DNA of 64,000 bases, from positions 67,276,935 through 67,340,934 of the forward strand of contig CM043950.1 in NCBI GenBank assembly GCA_014529385.2. Direction: 5' to 3'. This document shows, piece after piece, positions 9,264 through 22,199 of the stretch (positions within the stretch are counted from its first letter, which is position 1; each line of letters starts with the position of its first letter). This DNA comes from Adiantum capillus-veneris (lineage: Eukaryota > Streptophyta > Polypodiopsida > Polypodiales > Pteridaceae). Under the pieces are notes generated by a model. That model saw only the letters and a program-made list of their open reading frames with translations. It was not told where the DNA came from and did no database searches. A program made the translations under genes and the position numbers.

Positions 9264-11297
9264 TGGACTTGCTACTCATGCATGTAGTAAGGAAGATAAT
9301 GAGGTAAGTGAAACATACAAGCATGCTCACTTGTCATACCAGAGGTGGTGAATCTGCACACCTTAAGATGCAAGTAGCAAGATGATAGGAATATGAGAGG
9401 GAGGAGAGTGTGTGTACGGTGGTGAATCTGCACACCTCAACATAAGCAAAATGAAAAGAAACAAGTATAAACCATACTCAAAATGAAGTATATCCCAAAT
9501 GATACAAGGTATGGCACCAAAATGGAGTGTGTTGACTGCTTGAAAAAGATGAATACAGTAGGTAGCATAGGGCAAGAAGATGAGAAGAGGACAAGACCTC
9601 AAGATGCATAATGGAGGGATGGGAGTTGATGGCGAGGAATATCATGAGTGTATACATCATTATTCTTCTTGAAATTGTGCCTTCAATCCTTCATTACAAG
9701 TGTGTGGAGACATGGTGCTCATTTTGTGCATGATGATGATGATGGTGTTGTGATTATGTGATTAGGTTTCATGCTACTAGCATGTAGCACAAGGGTGTCT
9801 ATGTGTAGGTGTGTGGGTACGTGGGTATGGGATAGTGTGCATATGGTCGTGTGTGTGTGTTTACAAAAGAAGAGGCCAAGAGAGTGATTAGGGAAGAGAT
9901 TATGAAGAAAAGGTCAAAGTAACCTCATTTAGAGTCATTCCCCCAATGAGAGAGCTCCGTGTGCCTGCTTATTGTCCAATTTTCTCTTGATCACCTTTAT
10001 CATGGTGGCGAGCTTTGTCTCCATACCACCTTCCATAGCTTGATTCCAAGATCTTCCTTATAATATTTGAGAGAATCTTGATAAAATAGGAGAAAATACA
10101 GCAATAATGGAGAGAAACCTATAAGAAATTCTGTGTGTGCAGCTGGATAATCATGACTTCTTTCCATGTGGACAGATTGGCTTCACCATTTTGGACATAA
10201 AGATCAGCTCAATGCCTACAACTTTTTTGTTGAAAAGTTCTTCCAATTCGAAATGGGAAAAATAGAGAGAAATCCCACAAAAATATGTGTGCATTTTTTT
10301 CCTTCCCAAAGTCTTTCAAGTGGTCCCCTCTTGACTTCATGTGCAAGCCTTGTGTCCACATGTGAATTATGATTGAATTTGATAATGTTTTGTTGACTCC
10401 AACTCCATAATGCATAAGATTCTCATCCCTTTCACTATTGATTCTTATTCTTCACCTGTAGTGACCGTCAAGTAGAATCAGCTCCAGTGATTTTTTTATT
10501 TTCATAGGGTTTGTTCCTACCTCTCCTTATTTTTAAGATCCATATCTCTGTCAAAACCATATCTATGTACATAGATTTGTTTTGTGATTTTCATGCATCA
10601 GGTCCTTTCTCCTCCGTGAAGCCTTGAAGCCTTGCCATCACGTGCATACCAAGAGAGAGATGGTTCAAAATTTGAAAAGCGGCCCTCATTAGCCCTCCCA
10701 CTGTAGCTAGAGGCATTCATACCTCTACCTCTGTACTTGAGTTGATTGAGTAGTAGAGAAGCCGATATTTAGTTTTCTTTTGAACTATCATTATATTTTC
10801 CCATTAGTGAGATCTCTGGAACATTCACCCCTGTTTAAGAAAAGCAATACTTCTTGACAAGAATCCTTGGCTAGAGCATCATTGATCAAAAACTCAAACT
10901 GCCTTTGAGTAAATGAAAAGCCTACGACCTCCAAAATGCATGCATGTGTTGCAAGAAACGAAAAGTAAAGACTTCTAGCCTATTTTTCTTATCCATGTTG
11001 TGTGTAGGGCAAGGCTTCGTAGACTACAATTACATACTTAAAGTGTTGACAAGGTCAAACCTTCACCACAGGCCTCTACCTCTCGTTGAAGTCCACATAA
11101 TCCTCCATATTGGGTTCAAAATGGATTGGGCACGAAGAGCTTTCCATTTTGCATGCAACGGTGACGCTTGGGTGGTCGTAGTTCACTTGAACTCTCTAGG
11201 CCTAGAATGAGCATAGGCCCACTTCCTTTCACCAAATGATTTAGGTTTTGTAAACTAAAGGTCTTTGCAAAGCCCTCCTCAATGGGGGCACCAAATG
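9264..11297 (-). other. Region between direct repeats, faint coding remnants
   Basis: No intact gene. On the minus strand near 9960-10035 a stretch of about 30 codons reads like charged coding sequence (METKLATMIKVIKRKL) and may be a gag remnant. GT/GA-rich patches lie around 9780-9880. The rest is unremarkable. Confidence 0.3.
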
Positions 11298-11518
11298 AGA
11301 GGCAAAAGCACAAAACAGACTTGGTGGCCTCTACACCAAGACTATGCACGATGGACTCATCATGGGAGGTATACAATAGAGGCACCATCTAGTAAGATAT
11401 GCATGTAGGATGCATACATATACACAATCAAACATGCCATGGAAAAAGTTTGCAAGATCCACGCCCAAGTGTGGGATGGGGTGGTCCAAAAACAAGATGA
11501 GAGGAATGGTGAGTGAGA
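11298..11518. repeat. Direct repeat, right copy (partner 9040-9263)
   Basis: See the left copy. Homology stops abruptly after gagtgag at about 11518, where sequence unlike the left copy begins. Confidence 0.75.
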
Positions 11519-11743
11519 ACTTTAATCCTCTTTTCCGATGTTTGTTCTCCTTACTACTTATCGCGAGCTCTTGTTGTGGATCCTTAATTCTAATCATGTA
11601 TCTTTTGTTCTGGTTGGGGATCTTCTCCTTGGTGTTGTTGTGATTTAATATTTCAAGTGTTTTACCTCGACGATTTTTGGCCTTCAGTCATCACGATGTA
11701 GTTTTATGTTATATTTTTCAATTAATGGGAACAAGCCCACATT

Positions 11744-11746
<3 letters not shown>

Positions 11747-11823
<77 letters not shown>
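11747..11823. repeat. (GA)n microsatellite, about 38 repeats
   Basis: Uninterrupted GA run. Confidence 0.95.
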
Positions 11824-11826
<3 letters not shown>

Positions 11827-11879
11827 ATGACTTGAGGATGTTGGTTTTATAGTTCCAAAGGTTTAAAAATTTAGGGCAG

Positions 11880-12390
11880 ATTTGGAATTTTGGCTGGATT
11901 ATCGTTTGGAGTTAGATGATGAGGCCGTGTGCTGCCTCAATTTTGTGAACCATCATTTGAAGACTTCCCTACATACAACAACCTCCCAAGTGAAAGGAAG
12001 GTACCACTATAGTCCTCATTATAGCTATAACTAGAGAGCAGACACTTCTCTATCCACAACAACCTCAAAAGTGAAAGGAGGGAACCATTACACGTACAAA
12101 GATAGAGAGCAGAAGTCCTATTGTGAATTGGAGCCCAAGAGCAACATAGCAGTATATCCTTGCACCATTTAATTTAGAAGAAACAAAGGATACTTTATTT
12201 ATTGAATATATTAGAAATGCAAAGGTCCCTATGTATAAAAGGGAATGCTTTTGTAAACAACCTCATATACATCGGGGGACATCATAAACAAGTTGTGACC
12301 GATTCTCTCCATGGGAAACTTGATAGCTGTCACAAGGTGGATAGCATATAGACTTCGGGCTTTGACTGCAAGAGCTTGTATTCATGAAAA
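11880..12390. other. Non-coding stretch with one short duplication
   Basis: A phrase of about 75 bp around acaacaacctc..aagtgaaaggagg occurs twice (about 11976-12035 and 12054-12110). Nothing else is recognised. Confidence 0.4.
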
Positions 12391-13620
12391 TTTTGAGATC
12401 ACTGCTTAGACCAAATTCCCTTGACCACATAAGATCCTTGCAAGCAATAATTACCCCAACAATTGGTAATTGGAGACTTGATGCATGTCTTCTCTCCCAT
12501 GCACTTCAACAAACAGAAGTCAACAAGCTCTTGACTGTCTGCACTTGCAGCAACAACAAAGTTATCATCTACATGTAAAACATTTGTTAGGGCATCATAA
12601 TGTCCTTCATAGGCTTGATTGTCTATTTCTTCCTCCACCTCAAAGTCACTTGTGGGATTGATCAAAACGTACTCCCAAGACTCCACATGCACTGAATTGG
12701 AGAATCTCCTCCGGAGAATCTACATACATGCACTACCAAAGCATGATAGTGTCCTACTTTTTAGAGATCTCCCATTTTTCAGCGAATAACTAGATACGCA
12801 ATGAATTCTTCGCGCATTACACATGACGTTACAATCCCATGGTTGAGCCATCGGACCACACCCACTGTTCTTGGACAGTTATGCCAAGTTGTTGCAGCGA
12901 TGTAGCATGAAAAAATGTTGAACAAAAAGAGTATCACGAGTCTTGTCATATGATATGTAGAAGTGATAGTATTTTTTAACTACTCCTACAATGTAGATAT
13001 AAGTGATGTGGACAAATATTGTGACCTAATGAGAGTACCCGTGCATTGTCTAAATCTTGTTCTGCTCTTTTAATGCGTATTTCTCTTCAAAGTTCACTAC
13101 AGACAATACCACACTTTCTGGAAAAACTAGAAGACACTCTTTGAATTGCTCAATTTGCCATCCATACACAAAGTTAGGCTGGATATAATTCTTCAAGTGA
13201 TCCCTAAACACAACCAGAAGCTCTTTGTTGTTCATCTTCTTGAATGAAAGGACTTTCCTCTTCTTCTTTTTAACGATATCTATTTGTCCAACTTCGAAGT
13301 TCTCAAGGAGCTTGATTGTCATGGTGCATTCTGTCTATGATTATTCCCTTGGGCATTTAGGTATTTTTTATGATCCACAAATAGAGCATCCTCCCATTAA
13401 AATTTTTTTATATGATGGTTGGAACCTTCAAACTTCAAACAAACAACAAATTCCCATAGTGTTTTCATATTGTGGTAGGTCTGAGCACATGCATTGCACT
13501 TGTCAGTGGCCTTACAAAATTTACATTGGAAAGTACAACTGACTGAATGAAATCCACGATAACCTTGCCTTATTTGGTTTAAGAAATCTCTCAAAAAAGA
13601 CAACTAGACATGTGTTATGC
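12390..13620 (-). pseudogene. Decayed transposase-like gene (DFAENY/SDG type)
   Basis: Read on the minus strand, three open blocks (13603-13397, 13322-13050, 12692-12399) and the broken sequence between them follow the order of a large uncharacterised eukaryotic transposon-associated family I know only by motif. There is a Cys-rich segment (13530-13560); QFKECLLVFPE then VVNFEEKY where DFAENY is usual (about 13090-13150); VTIFVHIT after two nonsense changes (about 13000); WSDGS (about 12850-12870); and a C-terminal ITNCWGNYCLQGSYVV block (about 12430-12480). I read the DFAENY and SDG motifs as parts of an RNase H-like catalytic core. Several stops and frameshifts mean it is dead. The family name is uncertain. 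Confidence 0.5.
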
Positions 13621-14980
13621 AGCATCACGTGTCCCTATCCTTAAGTTTGCGGATAAAGTACGGATTTAGTTTCTCAATAGTTCATTGCCAATCTTCACAT
13701 CTGGATGGGCTCATTGAAATTGAAGGAATTATTCTACTTGTAAACATGCAAACCTTTGGACTTCACATCCATATGAGCACGATTTAAGTAGCAAATAAAA
13801 AATATTGTTGACCCATTTCTATCATGCACTTGATTGTACCTACTTATGGCCTAGTCAGCTTAAGTATATTTGATGGAAATCATGCACTAAAAAATACCAT
13901 CCTAATACAGGAATCTAGCAAGTGTCATTCAATCTATAGGTAGCTATAGCATAGGCATCCACCCCTTACCAGACTAGCCTCCTGGATGAGCTCTTTTTCA
14001 GGCTGCCACCGCCTAGGGGGTAGCTACATGTATGATATGTTAGTGCACCAGTTTCATGCACCTACCACCACACACAACCCAGCCAAAAACGAAGGTAGAG
14101 TGGTAGCTACATGACTATAATCTTCAACCAATAGCAAGTTGAACCCTAGGGGAAAGCTACCATGTATGGAAGGAAGGGATTGGTCACACCCTACCTTAGG
14201 AGGCTGCAAATCAAATGGGTAGCTTCCTAAACCATAATTGTGGTGCTCTCAAGAAATATTGAAATCCATGTCATTGTAGCCACCTCATGAACACACCCAC
14301 CACAAATAATGGGATAGCTACCAAGCAAGGTACTCACAAAAGGTAGCTACCAAGACCATACTAGTCATGTCAAAAGGGAAAAAAGACACCTCTTGACTTC
14401 ATTTTCTATGTTGTGCTCAAACCCAACCAGATGGGATAACCTCGCTACCAAACCAGCAATTTTTTACTACAACAAACACTATAACTACCATCTTGGATGC
14501 CTATTACTAAGTAGCTACACTCAATATGTCTTATAGATTGGGTAGCCACCAAGACAATGGCATTCGAACATACTAATGTATATAGTAGGTGGATCTTCGA
14601 GGTTATAAGCTACATGCTGATTGATAGGGCATCATATCATTTACTTCTTTGTTGAAATTGATAGCTACCACCCTTACCTCATACAATATTGTAACTATGA
14701 AATCCATTCTTGTAGATATGCGCAAGAACTAAGCTTGTGTCAGCACCGATGGCGTGTCGCATATCAGTCTAATGGTGGGACTCATGAAAACCAGAGGGTT
14801 TTATCCCACCTAATCTTACAACTATGAAATAGATTACAACACCCCAGCAAGCAAGATAAGAATGAAGATAATGTCATCTCGGGATGATTTTCAAAGTGCA
14901 AAAAAAAATCAAAATGTAAAAAGCATTCACCTGGAGTTGCTCCAAAAGATGTACAGGATGATTTTTCCACAATTTTCTCT
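13621..14980. repeat. Stretch with dispersed GGTAGCTACC-like words
   Basis: No gene. From about 14020 to 14670 the self-complementary word ggtagctacc (or one-off variants, often followed by aag or atg) occurs roughly ten times at irregular spacing of 30-120 bp, for example at 14103, 14342, 14541 and 14661. This suggests an eroded tandem array. Confidence 0.45.
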
Positions 14981-15437
14981 TGATGCAGCTTTGGTGCACA
15001 TCCTTATTGTTTAGTGAGACATACATATTCTTTGTCCAAAATGAGAGAACCAATTCCTAGACCTCATCAGAGGTTGCATCCTTTATGCATGCTTGTCACT
15101 CACATAAATGCAACGGTATGGATTCCTTCTTTAATTTCTCCCTTTCTATGTAGAAGTTTCTACGGTGTGTCCCTAAAAGTTTTGGGGCTGCATAAATGTT
15201 TGGGGTTGGTGCTCTCATGGCCATCATGATAACTCTTAAGAAATAACTCCTTCTTGCTCTTGGGTTCTTGATGGTGGAAAGAGTGTTCTCAGACCCACCA
15301 ACACTAGATTTTGTAGTGTCTCAATTTTGATCCCAGCATGCAACTATCATTCCAAACATTCTATATGATGGATTCCTTCGTCTCGTTGTCAAGACCTTTT
15401 GTGTGTTGTTTGAATCAGGTGACAATACACTTTGCGA

Positions 15438-15900
15438 TCACTTGGCATTTTTCAATAATTGGACGAGGTGGATGTTGGTTCTTAATTTCCTTGAGCTTGC
15501 AAAAGCACTCTCTCTCTTTCTGCGAGCTTCATAACTTTTGGCAGCATGCCTTCTAGATTTTGCACACTCACAAATTGCCCCTAGCATGGTTTGCACATGC
15601 TCCAAAACCTGAGGGAGATTCAATACGTGTTGCTCCATTTATTGTCCCGGATCCAAAACTTCTGGATGCTCCAATCAATGCTCTTTCCATAGATGCATTC
15701 CTATTTCTTTCTCCAATAAACCCGTTATCCAAGGGTGCTGCAATCGATATTGATCCAATACTTGAGGGTGTTCCGCTCGATGTGGGGGGCAAAGTGAAAG
15801 TCCTCCCTCTTGTAAGATCAAGACGTGGTTGTCCTTCCACCATGACCTTCTTGATATGTGGCAAAGAGTGCGCACTGAGCACTCCTCCTGTAATGTACAA
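15438..15900 (-). pseudogene. Possible decayed coding remnant, unrecognised
   Basis: One minus-strand frame from 15875 to 15438 is open except for two stops and contains related phrases (EHPQVLDQ, EHPEVLDP, NLPQVLEHVQ) that look like repeated coding sequence. A second minus frame (110 codons, 15900-15568) and a plus frame (115 codons, 15560-15907) are also open. Composition does not decide between them and I recognise no family. Confidence 0.2.
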
Positions 15901-16235
15901 GCTATAGTTGTAGTTGTAGTTGTAGCGGTTGCTTGAACAAAAGAAAACTCCTTTTGAGTGAAACCTCCTGCTTCACTACCAACACCCTCTGTGCTTAGCT
16001 CAAAGAGATGCTCTAGCTGCTAGTCGATTGGAAAACAAAGACAAAACAACTTCTCTACAAAACCTCATATGAAACTCGCCTTCTGTGTTTGTCTCAAAAA
16101 GAAGCTTCTATGAAAATGCTCTTGCAACACTACCTCCTACGAAACTTCCCTTTTGTGTTTTCCTCATAAAGAATCTTTTGTGTAAATGTTCCTGCAAGGC
16201 TACCAATGTTCACTCTCTTCTGCTTGGTTTCTTTG

Positions 16236-16237
<2 letters not shown>

Positions 16238-16272
<35 letters not shown>

Positions 16273-16281
16273 AGAGAGAGA
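16238..16281. repeat. (GA)n microsatellite
   Basis: About 20 GA repeats with one aagg interruption. It inflates short Arg-Glu frames on the plus strand. Confidence 0.9.
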
Positions 16282-16552
16282 CATCCAAAAAATTTCATTT
16301 GAAAGTGATCCAAGGGCCGGAAGGGAACTATGAAACTGCCAAAGATCGTGGGATTTTTTTAATCATAAATGTCCACACTTTAAAAATTTAAACTTTTATC
16401 TCTCTATTTTCTGTCACCTGCTTTGATATGCAAGGAGCTATGTTTCAGCCACCAATGTCCAGGACATAAGTACTTAGTCCACCTAACCATGCATACACTC
16501 ATCTCTTCTAGCATATACTTCTCGAGGTATGATTTTCAAATGGTCTTCATAA

Positions 16553-16839
16553 GGGTGAAAGCATGTTAACCTGTCGCGCTTTTTGTGCTAGTTAGCAGTT
16601 TCAAGTTAGCACATCTTCAAAAAGTTGGGCGTTCGGTAATTTTTTACAAATAATATCAAAATTTGTCGGAGGTTGTACATTTGGATTCCTTGTTTCAAGT
16701 GCTTTCTATTGATATATCATATGTCATAGATCTTGGAGATGTAGCTCAAGTTATTGTACTAGTTAGCATATGTCAAAATTGTGCTAGTTAGCATTGTCCG
16801 GGACATGAAAAAGCATGACAGGTTAACATGCTTTCACCC
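16553..16839. mobile_element. 287-bp MITE with perfect 23-bp terminal inverted repeats
   Basis: Positions 16553-16575 (starting gggtgaaagcatgttaac) are the exact inverted complement of 16817-16839. The word ataa flanks both ends (16549-16552 and 16840-16843) as a possible 4-bp target duplication. There is no coding capacity. Internal subterminal words (tgctagttagca) recur near both ends. A truncated relative lies at 40933. The superfamily is undecided. Confidence 0.8.
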
Positions 16840-16893
16840 ATAAGCACAAATCTGGATTCAAGTGTTCCTTGATGTTGTCCATGAATTCTAGAA

Positions 16894-17070
16894 ACAGAAA
16901 AAAGAGTCCTAAGACCATGTTAGGGCCCTAGGGACCCTAAAAAGAATGGCCACAAGGGCGCACGAGACTGCCAAACAAGACCCTCTATTTGGCAATTTGC
17001 GTGCCCTTGTGGCCACTCTTTTTGAGGGTCCCTCGGGCCCTAGTACGGTCTTAGAACTCCTTTTTTTTTG
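16894..17070. repeat. Foldback (hairpin) element, copy 1 of a dispersed family
   Basis: Arms of about 65-75 bp (16894-16975 and 17000-17070) are imperfect inverted complements around a short loop. The conserved arm words are agggccctagggaccct, tggccacaagggc and a t-rich outer end. Related hairpins occur at 40328-40479 and in the cluster at 50336-51234. Confidence 0.8.
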
Positions 17071-17230
17071 TCTGAATTTTTTGGTAGCATTGGTCCACAT
17101 TTCCCTTTAAGGAACCTCTCAGCAAGTGAGGTGGTCTCCCTTGTGCTTCTTCTTGGCCAAACGCAGTCCTTGGATCTTTTCTTTGCCTCTTCCTTCTCTA
17201 GGATCTTAATCTTGACAAAAACATAATCTC

Positions 17231-17259
17231 TGTGTGTGTGTGTGTGTGTGTGTGTGTAG
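17231..17259. repeat. (TG)n microsatellite
   Basis: About 14 TG repeats. Confidence 0.9.
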
Positions 17260-17688
17260 CTCATAAGTCACTCTCTAGCTACCTCTTTCTCTCCCTCTAC
17301 TATGCTCTACATACGAAACGTGCAAGACAACTAAAGGTTTGTAAATGCATTGATTCGCACCATGACAAGAAAAAACAAACTTCCTTTGTCTCTCAATATT
17401 TTGTCCCACGGTGCATACCTGAGAATATAGCAACACTTTGTGCATCCATGCATGTCGTGGGACAAAATAGAAAGCTCATATATATATATATCTATATATA
17501 GATATATATGTATGTATCACATAAGCAATAATCCTCATGCAAAATTCTACAACAAAAGCATAAATTTTTGTTATCTTTTCTTGGGCTTTGCATGGCTATC
17601 TTGCAAAGATGACCACTTCAATGGTACTTGGAGCATACTTGTATCTTGGTATTTTAATACCTTCCCTGCACAAAGTACCACCAATCAA

Positions 17689-17691
<3 letters not shown>

Positions 17692-17749
<58 letters not shown>
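17692..17749. repeat. (CT)n microsatellite
   Basis: About 28 CT repeats, followed by further CT-rich sequence to 17780. It lies just left of the large minus-strand LTR element. Confidence 0.95.
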
Positions 17750-17753
<4 letters not shown>

Positions 17754-18862
17754 TCATTCTCTCTCCCTCTCTCATAATCTAGAAAATCATCTAACCATTT
17801 TGGCCATGCACGGTGTTTATGAGATCTCCAACCCGCCAATACCAAGATCGGGATGGGATCTTCGACAGGTCTCTAGGTCTGATAAAAATCAAAGTCTCTA
17901 AACAAGAAAAATCCAAGAAATAGACATTTACCATTGACAATGGCTTGGGTCTATAGCCTTAGAGGAAGACCTAGTCCTGTCTCGTAGCGGAAATAGGTCA
18001 ATATATTAAAAGTCCAAAAACACTATTTCGGCCCTATAACGTCCACAAATTGGGCTAAGGTATTCTCAACCAACGTTTTTTTGTGTAGGGATGGATAGTT
18101 ACCTGACTAATGAGGTCCACTCGTCCATGATTGATAACCTTCATCAATCCCCACTTACCACCCCGCACTCACACATGATTCTTTTGTTTTCTAATTGCTA
18201 CCACATTGTTTTAACACTTAAAATAATAGTTTCTTTTAACTTTCCGCCACAGTAATTCCTTTAATCAATTATTAAAGATAGCATTGAAAGAATTCTTTGA
18301 GAAAACAGAAATGTTTAAACTTAAGACCGTGTACTGTCAATCAAAACATTGTCCATAATAACCATGACCAATACTCTTCTTGTCTCAAGATCACCTAAGG
18401 GTGAAAAACGGCACCCATTCCTTGTTCACAATCCGGAGTGGATAAACCCCCACCCAAGGTTCCGGGTGCCCATACACCAAACCAGTTGCCCATACAACCG
18501 GGCGGCTCATCTAGGATAAAAAACGGTATCCTAACTTATGTAGAAACATCAAGACATGACACAGAGTAGAAACTCAACGTTCATGGGGGTAACCGACTTA
18601 TCCGTGGCTAGAAAGCCATCATTATCATCAAAATATACCAAGGAGTCGGAGGTGTCTGGAGACAAGCTGTCTTAAGGATGATCAATCGTATCTTTCCTAA
18701 TTCAACCAGTTTTAACCGAAACAATTCTTTCCTACATTGTAAACAAATGCACGTTGGAATTTACCTTTCGTTTTTGGTCAATTATTCCTTTCCTGATTCT
18801 CTCACTCCTTACGTATGCAATGCTAACTTATAAAAGACTTGATTGAATAATGGGAAACCCAC

Positions 18863-19027
18863 CTGGGACTAATCGGCCATCTGCTTCTGCTGCGCAATCG
18901 CCTGAAGAATCTCCTCCGTAGGCTTACTACTAGGCCGAGCTTCATCGTCGTGTGACGCTGTAGTTCTTTTTAGAGCTCTGCCCTCATCATCAGATGTAGG
19001 ATTATCTTGGGTCCTTTTAGGTGCCAT
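18863..19027 (-). pseudogene. gag-like N-terminal frame inside the LTR (left copy)
   Basis: On the minus strand a 52-codon frame begins MAPKRTQDNPTSDDEG and ends with TAG at 18869-18871. It is followed within six bases by cag/gtgggt, a plausible 5' splice site (exon end at 18863). The start resembles MAPVKRAHFG at 37864 in a related LTR. The position inside the LTR, upstream of the primer-binding site, suggests a spliced leader exon of gag. The stop just before the donor argues against that for this copy. Confidence 0.4.
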
Positions 19028-19499
19028 AACTTCTTATCCTTATAAAAAGGACGTCTAATCATTAGGTAATAATCCAAAATCTAAACTTAACCTTTGTATC
19101 CAATCCGTAACGCATCCAAGGTTAAATTTATACTTAATTGGTAAATTCTTGACCTAGTAATTTCTTATTTGTCTATAAAGGCATGATAGCTTTTTCCACA
19201 GCTTCCCTAAGGGTTTTCTAACCTATCCTAATTTACTTATAACTTTGTATATCTTTTCCCTGATTTCCCCATCGAATTTTAAGCTTGGAATCTGCTTATT
19301 TTGAGCTTAATATTTATTCTATTTATTTTCTCTTAAAGATTTCATTTACTCAACTTTATATCATAGGTTTACACTTACTATAATTTTCCTAAAAACTTTT
19401 GACAACAAAGTCTATTTATTTTAATTAATCTTTTGCTAAAAATAGGATCAATTATAATTTTTTAACTCACTAATTAACTATAGTATAAATATCAAAATT

Positions 19500-20800
19500 A
19501 AATAAGGGTATTTTTTACCTCTGGTAATTATCTTCTAATTTTCCAAATTAATTATCTAAGTTCATCTTTAATTTTCAGCTAAAATTAATATAATTTGACT
19601 TAGATAAATATTTATACTACTTTTTTTACCATGACATAATTACCACGGCCTTATTATCATGTAATCTAATTTTGCTAAATAGCAAGTAATCATATCACAT
19701 GATTTACTAATTTCCCCCTTTAGTTCTCACCTAGAGTTAGTATATTTTGACTTAGATAAATATCTATACTACTTTTCTAAACTTGAAATAATTATCACGA
19801 CCTCTTTATCCTATAATATAGCTCAAATAAATAGCATGTAATCATATCACATGATTTACTAATTTCCCTCTTTAATTTACCCTTGAAAATAGTGTTTTTT
19901 TACTAAGATAATTAGCTGAACTAAGTATCTATGGTAAAGATAATTATCACGGGTTTCCTAAGATGTATTTTATCTCTAAAAATTATCTCAAATCTTTTTA
20001 GTTTAATTCGCTATTTTTCCCTTTAAAAGAGTGTTTTTCTACTGATATAATTAGGTAAACAAATTACCTGAGGTTAAGATAATTATCATAGGTTTCTTAA
20101 AATCTAATTTTACTTTGATAATTATGTCAAATCATTTTGGATTAGTTTACTATTTTCTCCTTTTTATTTTATCTTGAAAATAGTGTTTTTCTTTTGAGAT
20201 AACTAGCTAAACTACTTATCTGAGGTTAAGATACTTATCACAGGTTTTAAAACATGTGTTTCTTCTCTCATAATTACCTCAAAGATTTTTGGATTAGTTT
20301 GCTATTTTTCCCCTTGTATTTTTCCTTAAAAACAGTGTTTCTTTGATAAGATAATTACTTAAACTAATTATATGAGATTAAGATAATTATTATGGGTTTA
20401 TCAGAATGGGTTTTATTACTGATAATTATCTCAAAAAAAATTGGATTTGTTTGCTATTTTCTCCCTTTTATTTTCCCTTAAAAACAGAGTTTTTCTACTA
20501 AGATAATTAGTTAAACTAATTATCTAAGGTTAAGATAATTATCACGGGTTTGTTAAGATCTATTTTTCCTCTGATAATTATCTCAAAGCTTTTTTCATTA
20601 GTTTGCTATTTTTCCCCTTTTGTTTTCGGTTTAAAATAGTGTTTTTCTACTGAGACAGTTAGTTAAACTAATTATCTGAGGTTAAGATAATTATCACAGG
20701 TTTTTTAAGATGTACTTTACCTCTGATAATTATCTCAATTCTTTTTGAATTATTTTGATCATTTCTCACTTTACTTTTCTCTTAAAAACAGTGTAATTCG
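19500..20800. repeat. AT-rich tandem array with GATAATTATC palindromes (left LTR)
   Basis: At least six units of about 150-155 bp (markers gtgtttttct near 20030, 20184, 20333, 20489 and 20640). Each has the near-palindrome agataattagttaaactaat and one or two copies of the perfect 10-bp palindrome gataattatc. At least seven exact copies of the latter lie between 19939 and 20735. Confidence 0.8.
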
Positions 20801-22199
20801 TTGATTAACCAACTAGAGCTTTGCTCTCTAGTGATTTTTGTGTAGAGGTCCCTCTAGATGAGAGAGAATTTTCCAAGGCTCCGTGTCTGTCTGAAATTGT
20901 GAAACAAGGGGTCCTATTTATAGGTTTCTGGCACTCACAAGCTCTCATAGGCTGAAAAAAGCAGTTGCTTGCAGCTCAAGCAGCCCCCAGGCTCAAGATG
21001 GCGCCCCCTGCTACTAAATCTATCTTGGGCAGGTTCATTACTACCCCACACAGTCCCCCCCAGCTTCCAGAATCAATTTCTGCTATTTTTTCCTAACTTT
21101 TAATGATCAAACTTGAAAATATCTGCAATTTCTAGAACCTTAGGATAAAAAGTTTTTAGCAGCAATAATTATTGAAACCATTCCATTTTACTTAACTAAT
21201 TAAATTCATAGTGTAACCTTTCAAAGCCCGTAACTTTTTCAGATTTTATTGGAATTCGATTTTGAAAAATTATAACCCTAGTAAAGCTCTGGTTACGGTT
21301 CCAAAAATACCAATATTTGCCATAGTTGGATCATTCTACCGTGTTTTCTTAACAACCAAGTCATCCTCCCAAGTGGCATCTTTGGTGGGATAATCTTCCC
21401 ACTTTACCAAATGTTACTGATTACTCTAAGAGTTCTTTCTAGTTTTTCAAGGATACACTCTGGTAAGAGTTTCTACACTTCCTTACTGATTACTTGCTAC
21501 TCAATTTTATCCTAAGAAACTCTCAGTGTTGAGCCCATCTTAAAAACCTTTACAAACCATTTGTATCATCTCCAAAAACATAATTAAATCCAGTCTATAA
21601 AAGATCCATTTATCCACCTTGTCAACATGAACGCGCTTGGCTTAACTAACCATTTAAAGCAATCAGCGTTCAACAAGTATCATGTATTGGAGCTTTTCCA
21701 ATCTGAATGCGCTTGGCGTGTTCTTGCCATCTTGAGCAATCTGCATTCGGCACAAACTTCCACCATTGGACCAGAGATACCCCCTCTGGCTCTAACCTGG
21801 TTGACCAACAATATGTAAAGGGTTTAAGAAGTATCATACCAAAATTTCTTTTCGGCTTCTTATTAGTCTCGTACCTTAATACTTTCATATCTAAGTCATT
21901 TTCCAAGGAAGGCTATCGTGTGCACAAAGAATGTGAGTTGGTTTCTTGATAACTATCTCACTCCCAAGATTCAAATTCTTTTCTTACTATCGAGAACCTC
22001 TGCCTCATTTGCTAGCTCAACCCTTAAAAAAAATTTTTTAATGCTAATTTAACTTTAGACTCCTTAAGTAATTTTGGAAAAAGAAATAATGTATACCATT
22101 ATAATATATAAGTAACTCAGAGTTTTACATTATCGACTTATAGTGGTTTACAAATCTCTACGTTTGCTAATTGTGGCCAAGCGAGTGGCTCTCTTATCT

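Larger units (their letters stand above)
17820..21358 (-). repeat. 3' LTR (left copy) of the gag-only element
   Basis: 3539 bp. It includes a gag-like N-terminal frame (19027-18869, minus) and an AT-rich array of about 150-bp units (about 19500-20800). Divergence from the right copy is visible in every line, roughly several percent by eye, so the insertion is far older than the nested element. Confidence 0.85.

Noticed and set aside
9040-11518. Complete LTR element bounded by the 9040-9263 and 11298-11518 repeats
   Set aside because: There are no TG/CA ends, primer-binding site, polypurine tract or target duplication. A segmental duplication explains the repeats equally well.
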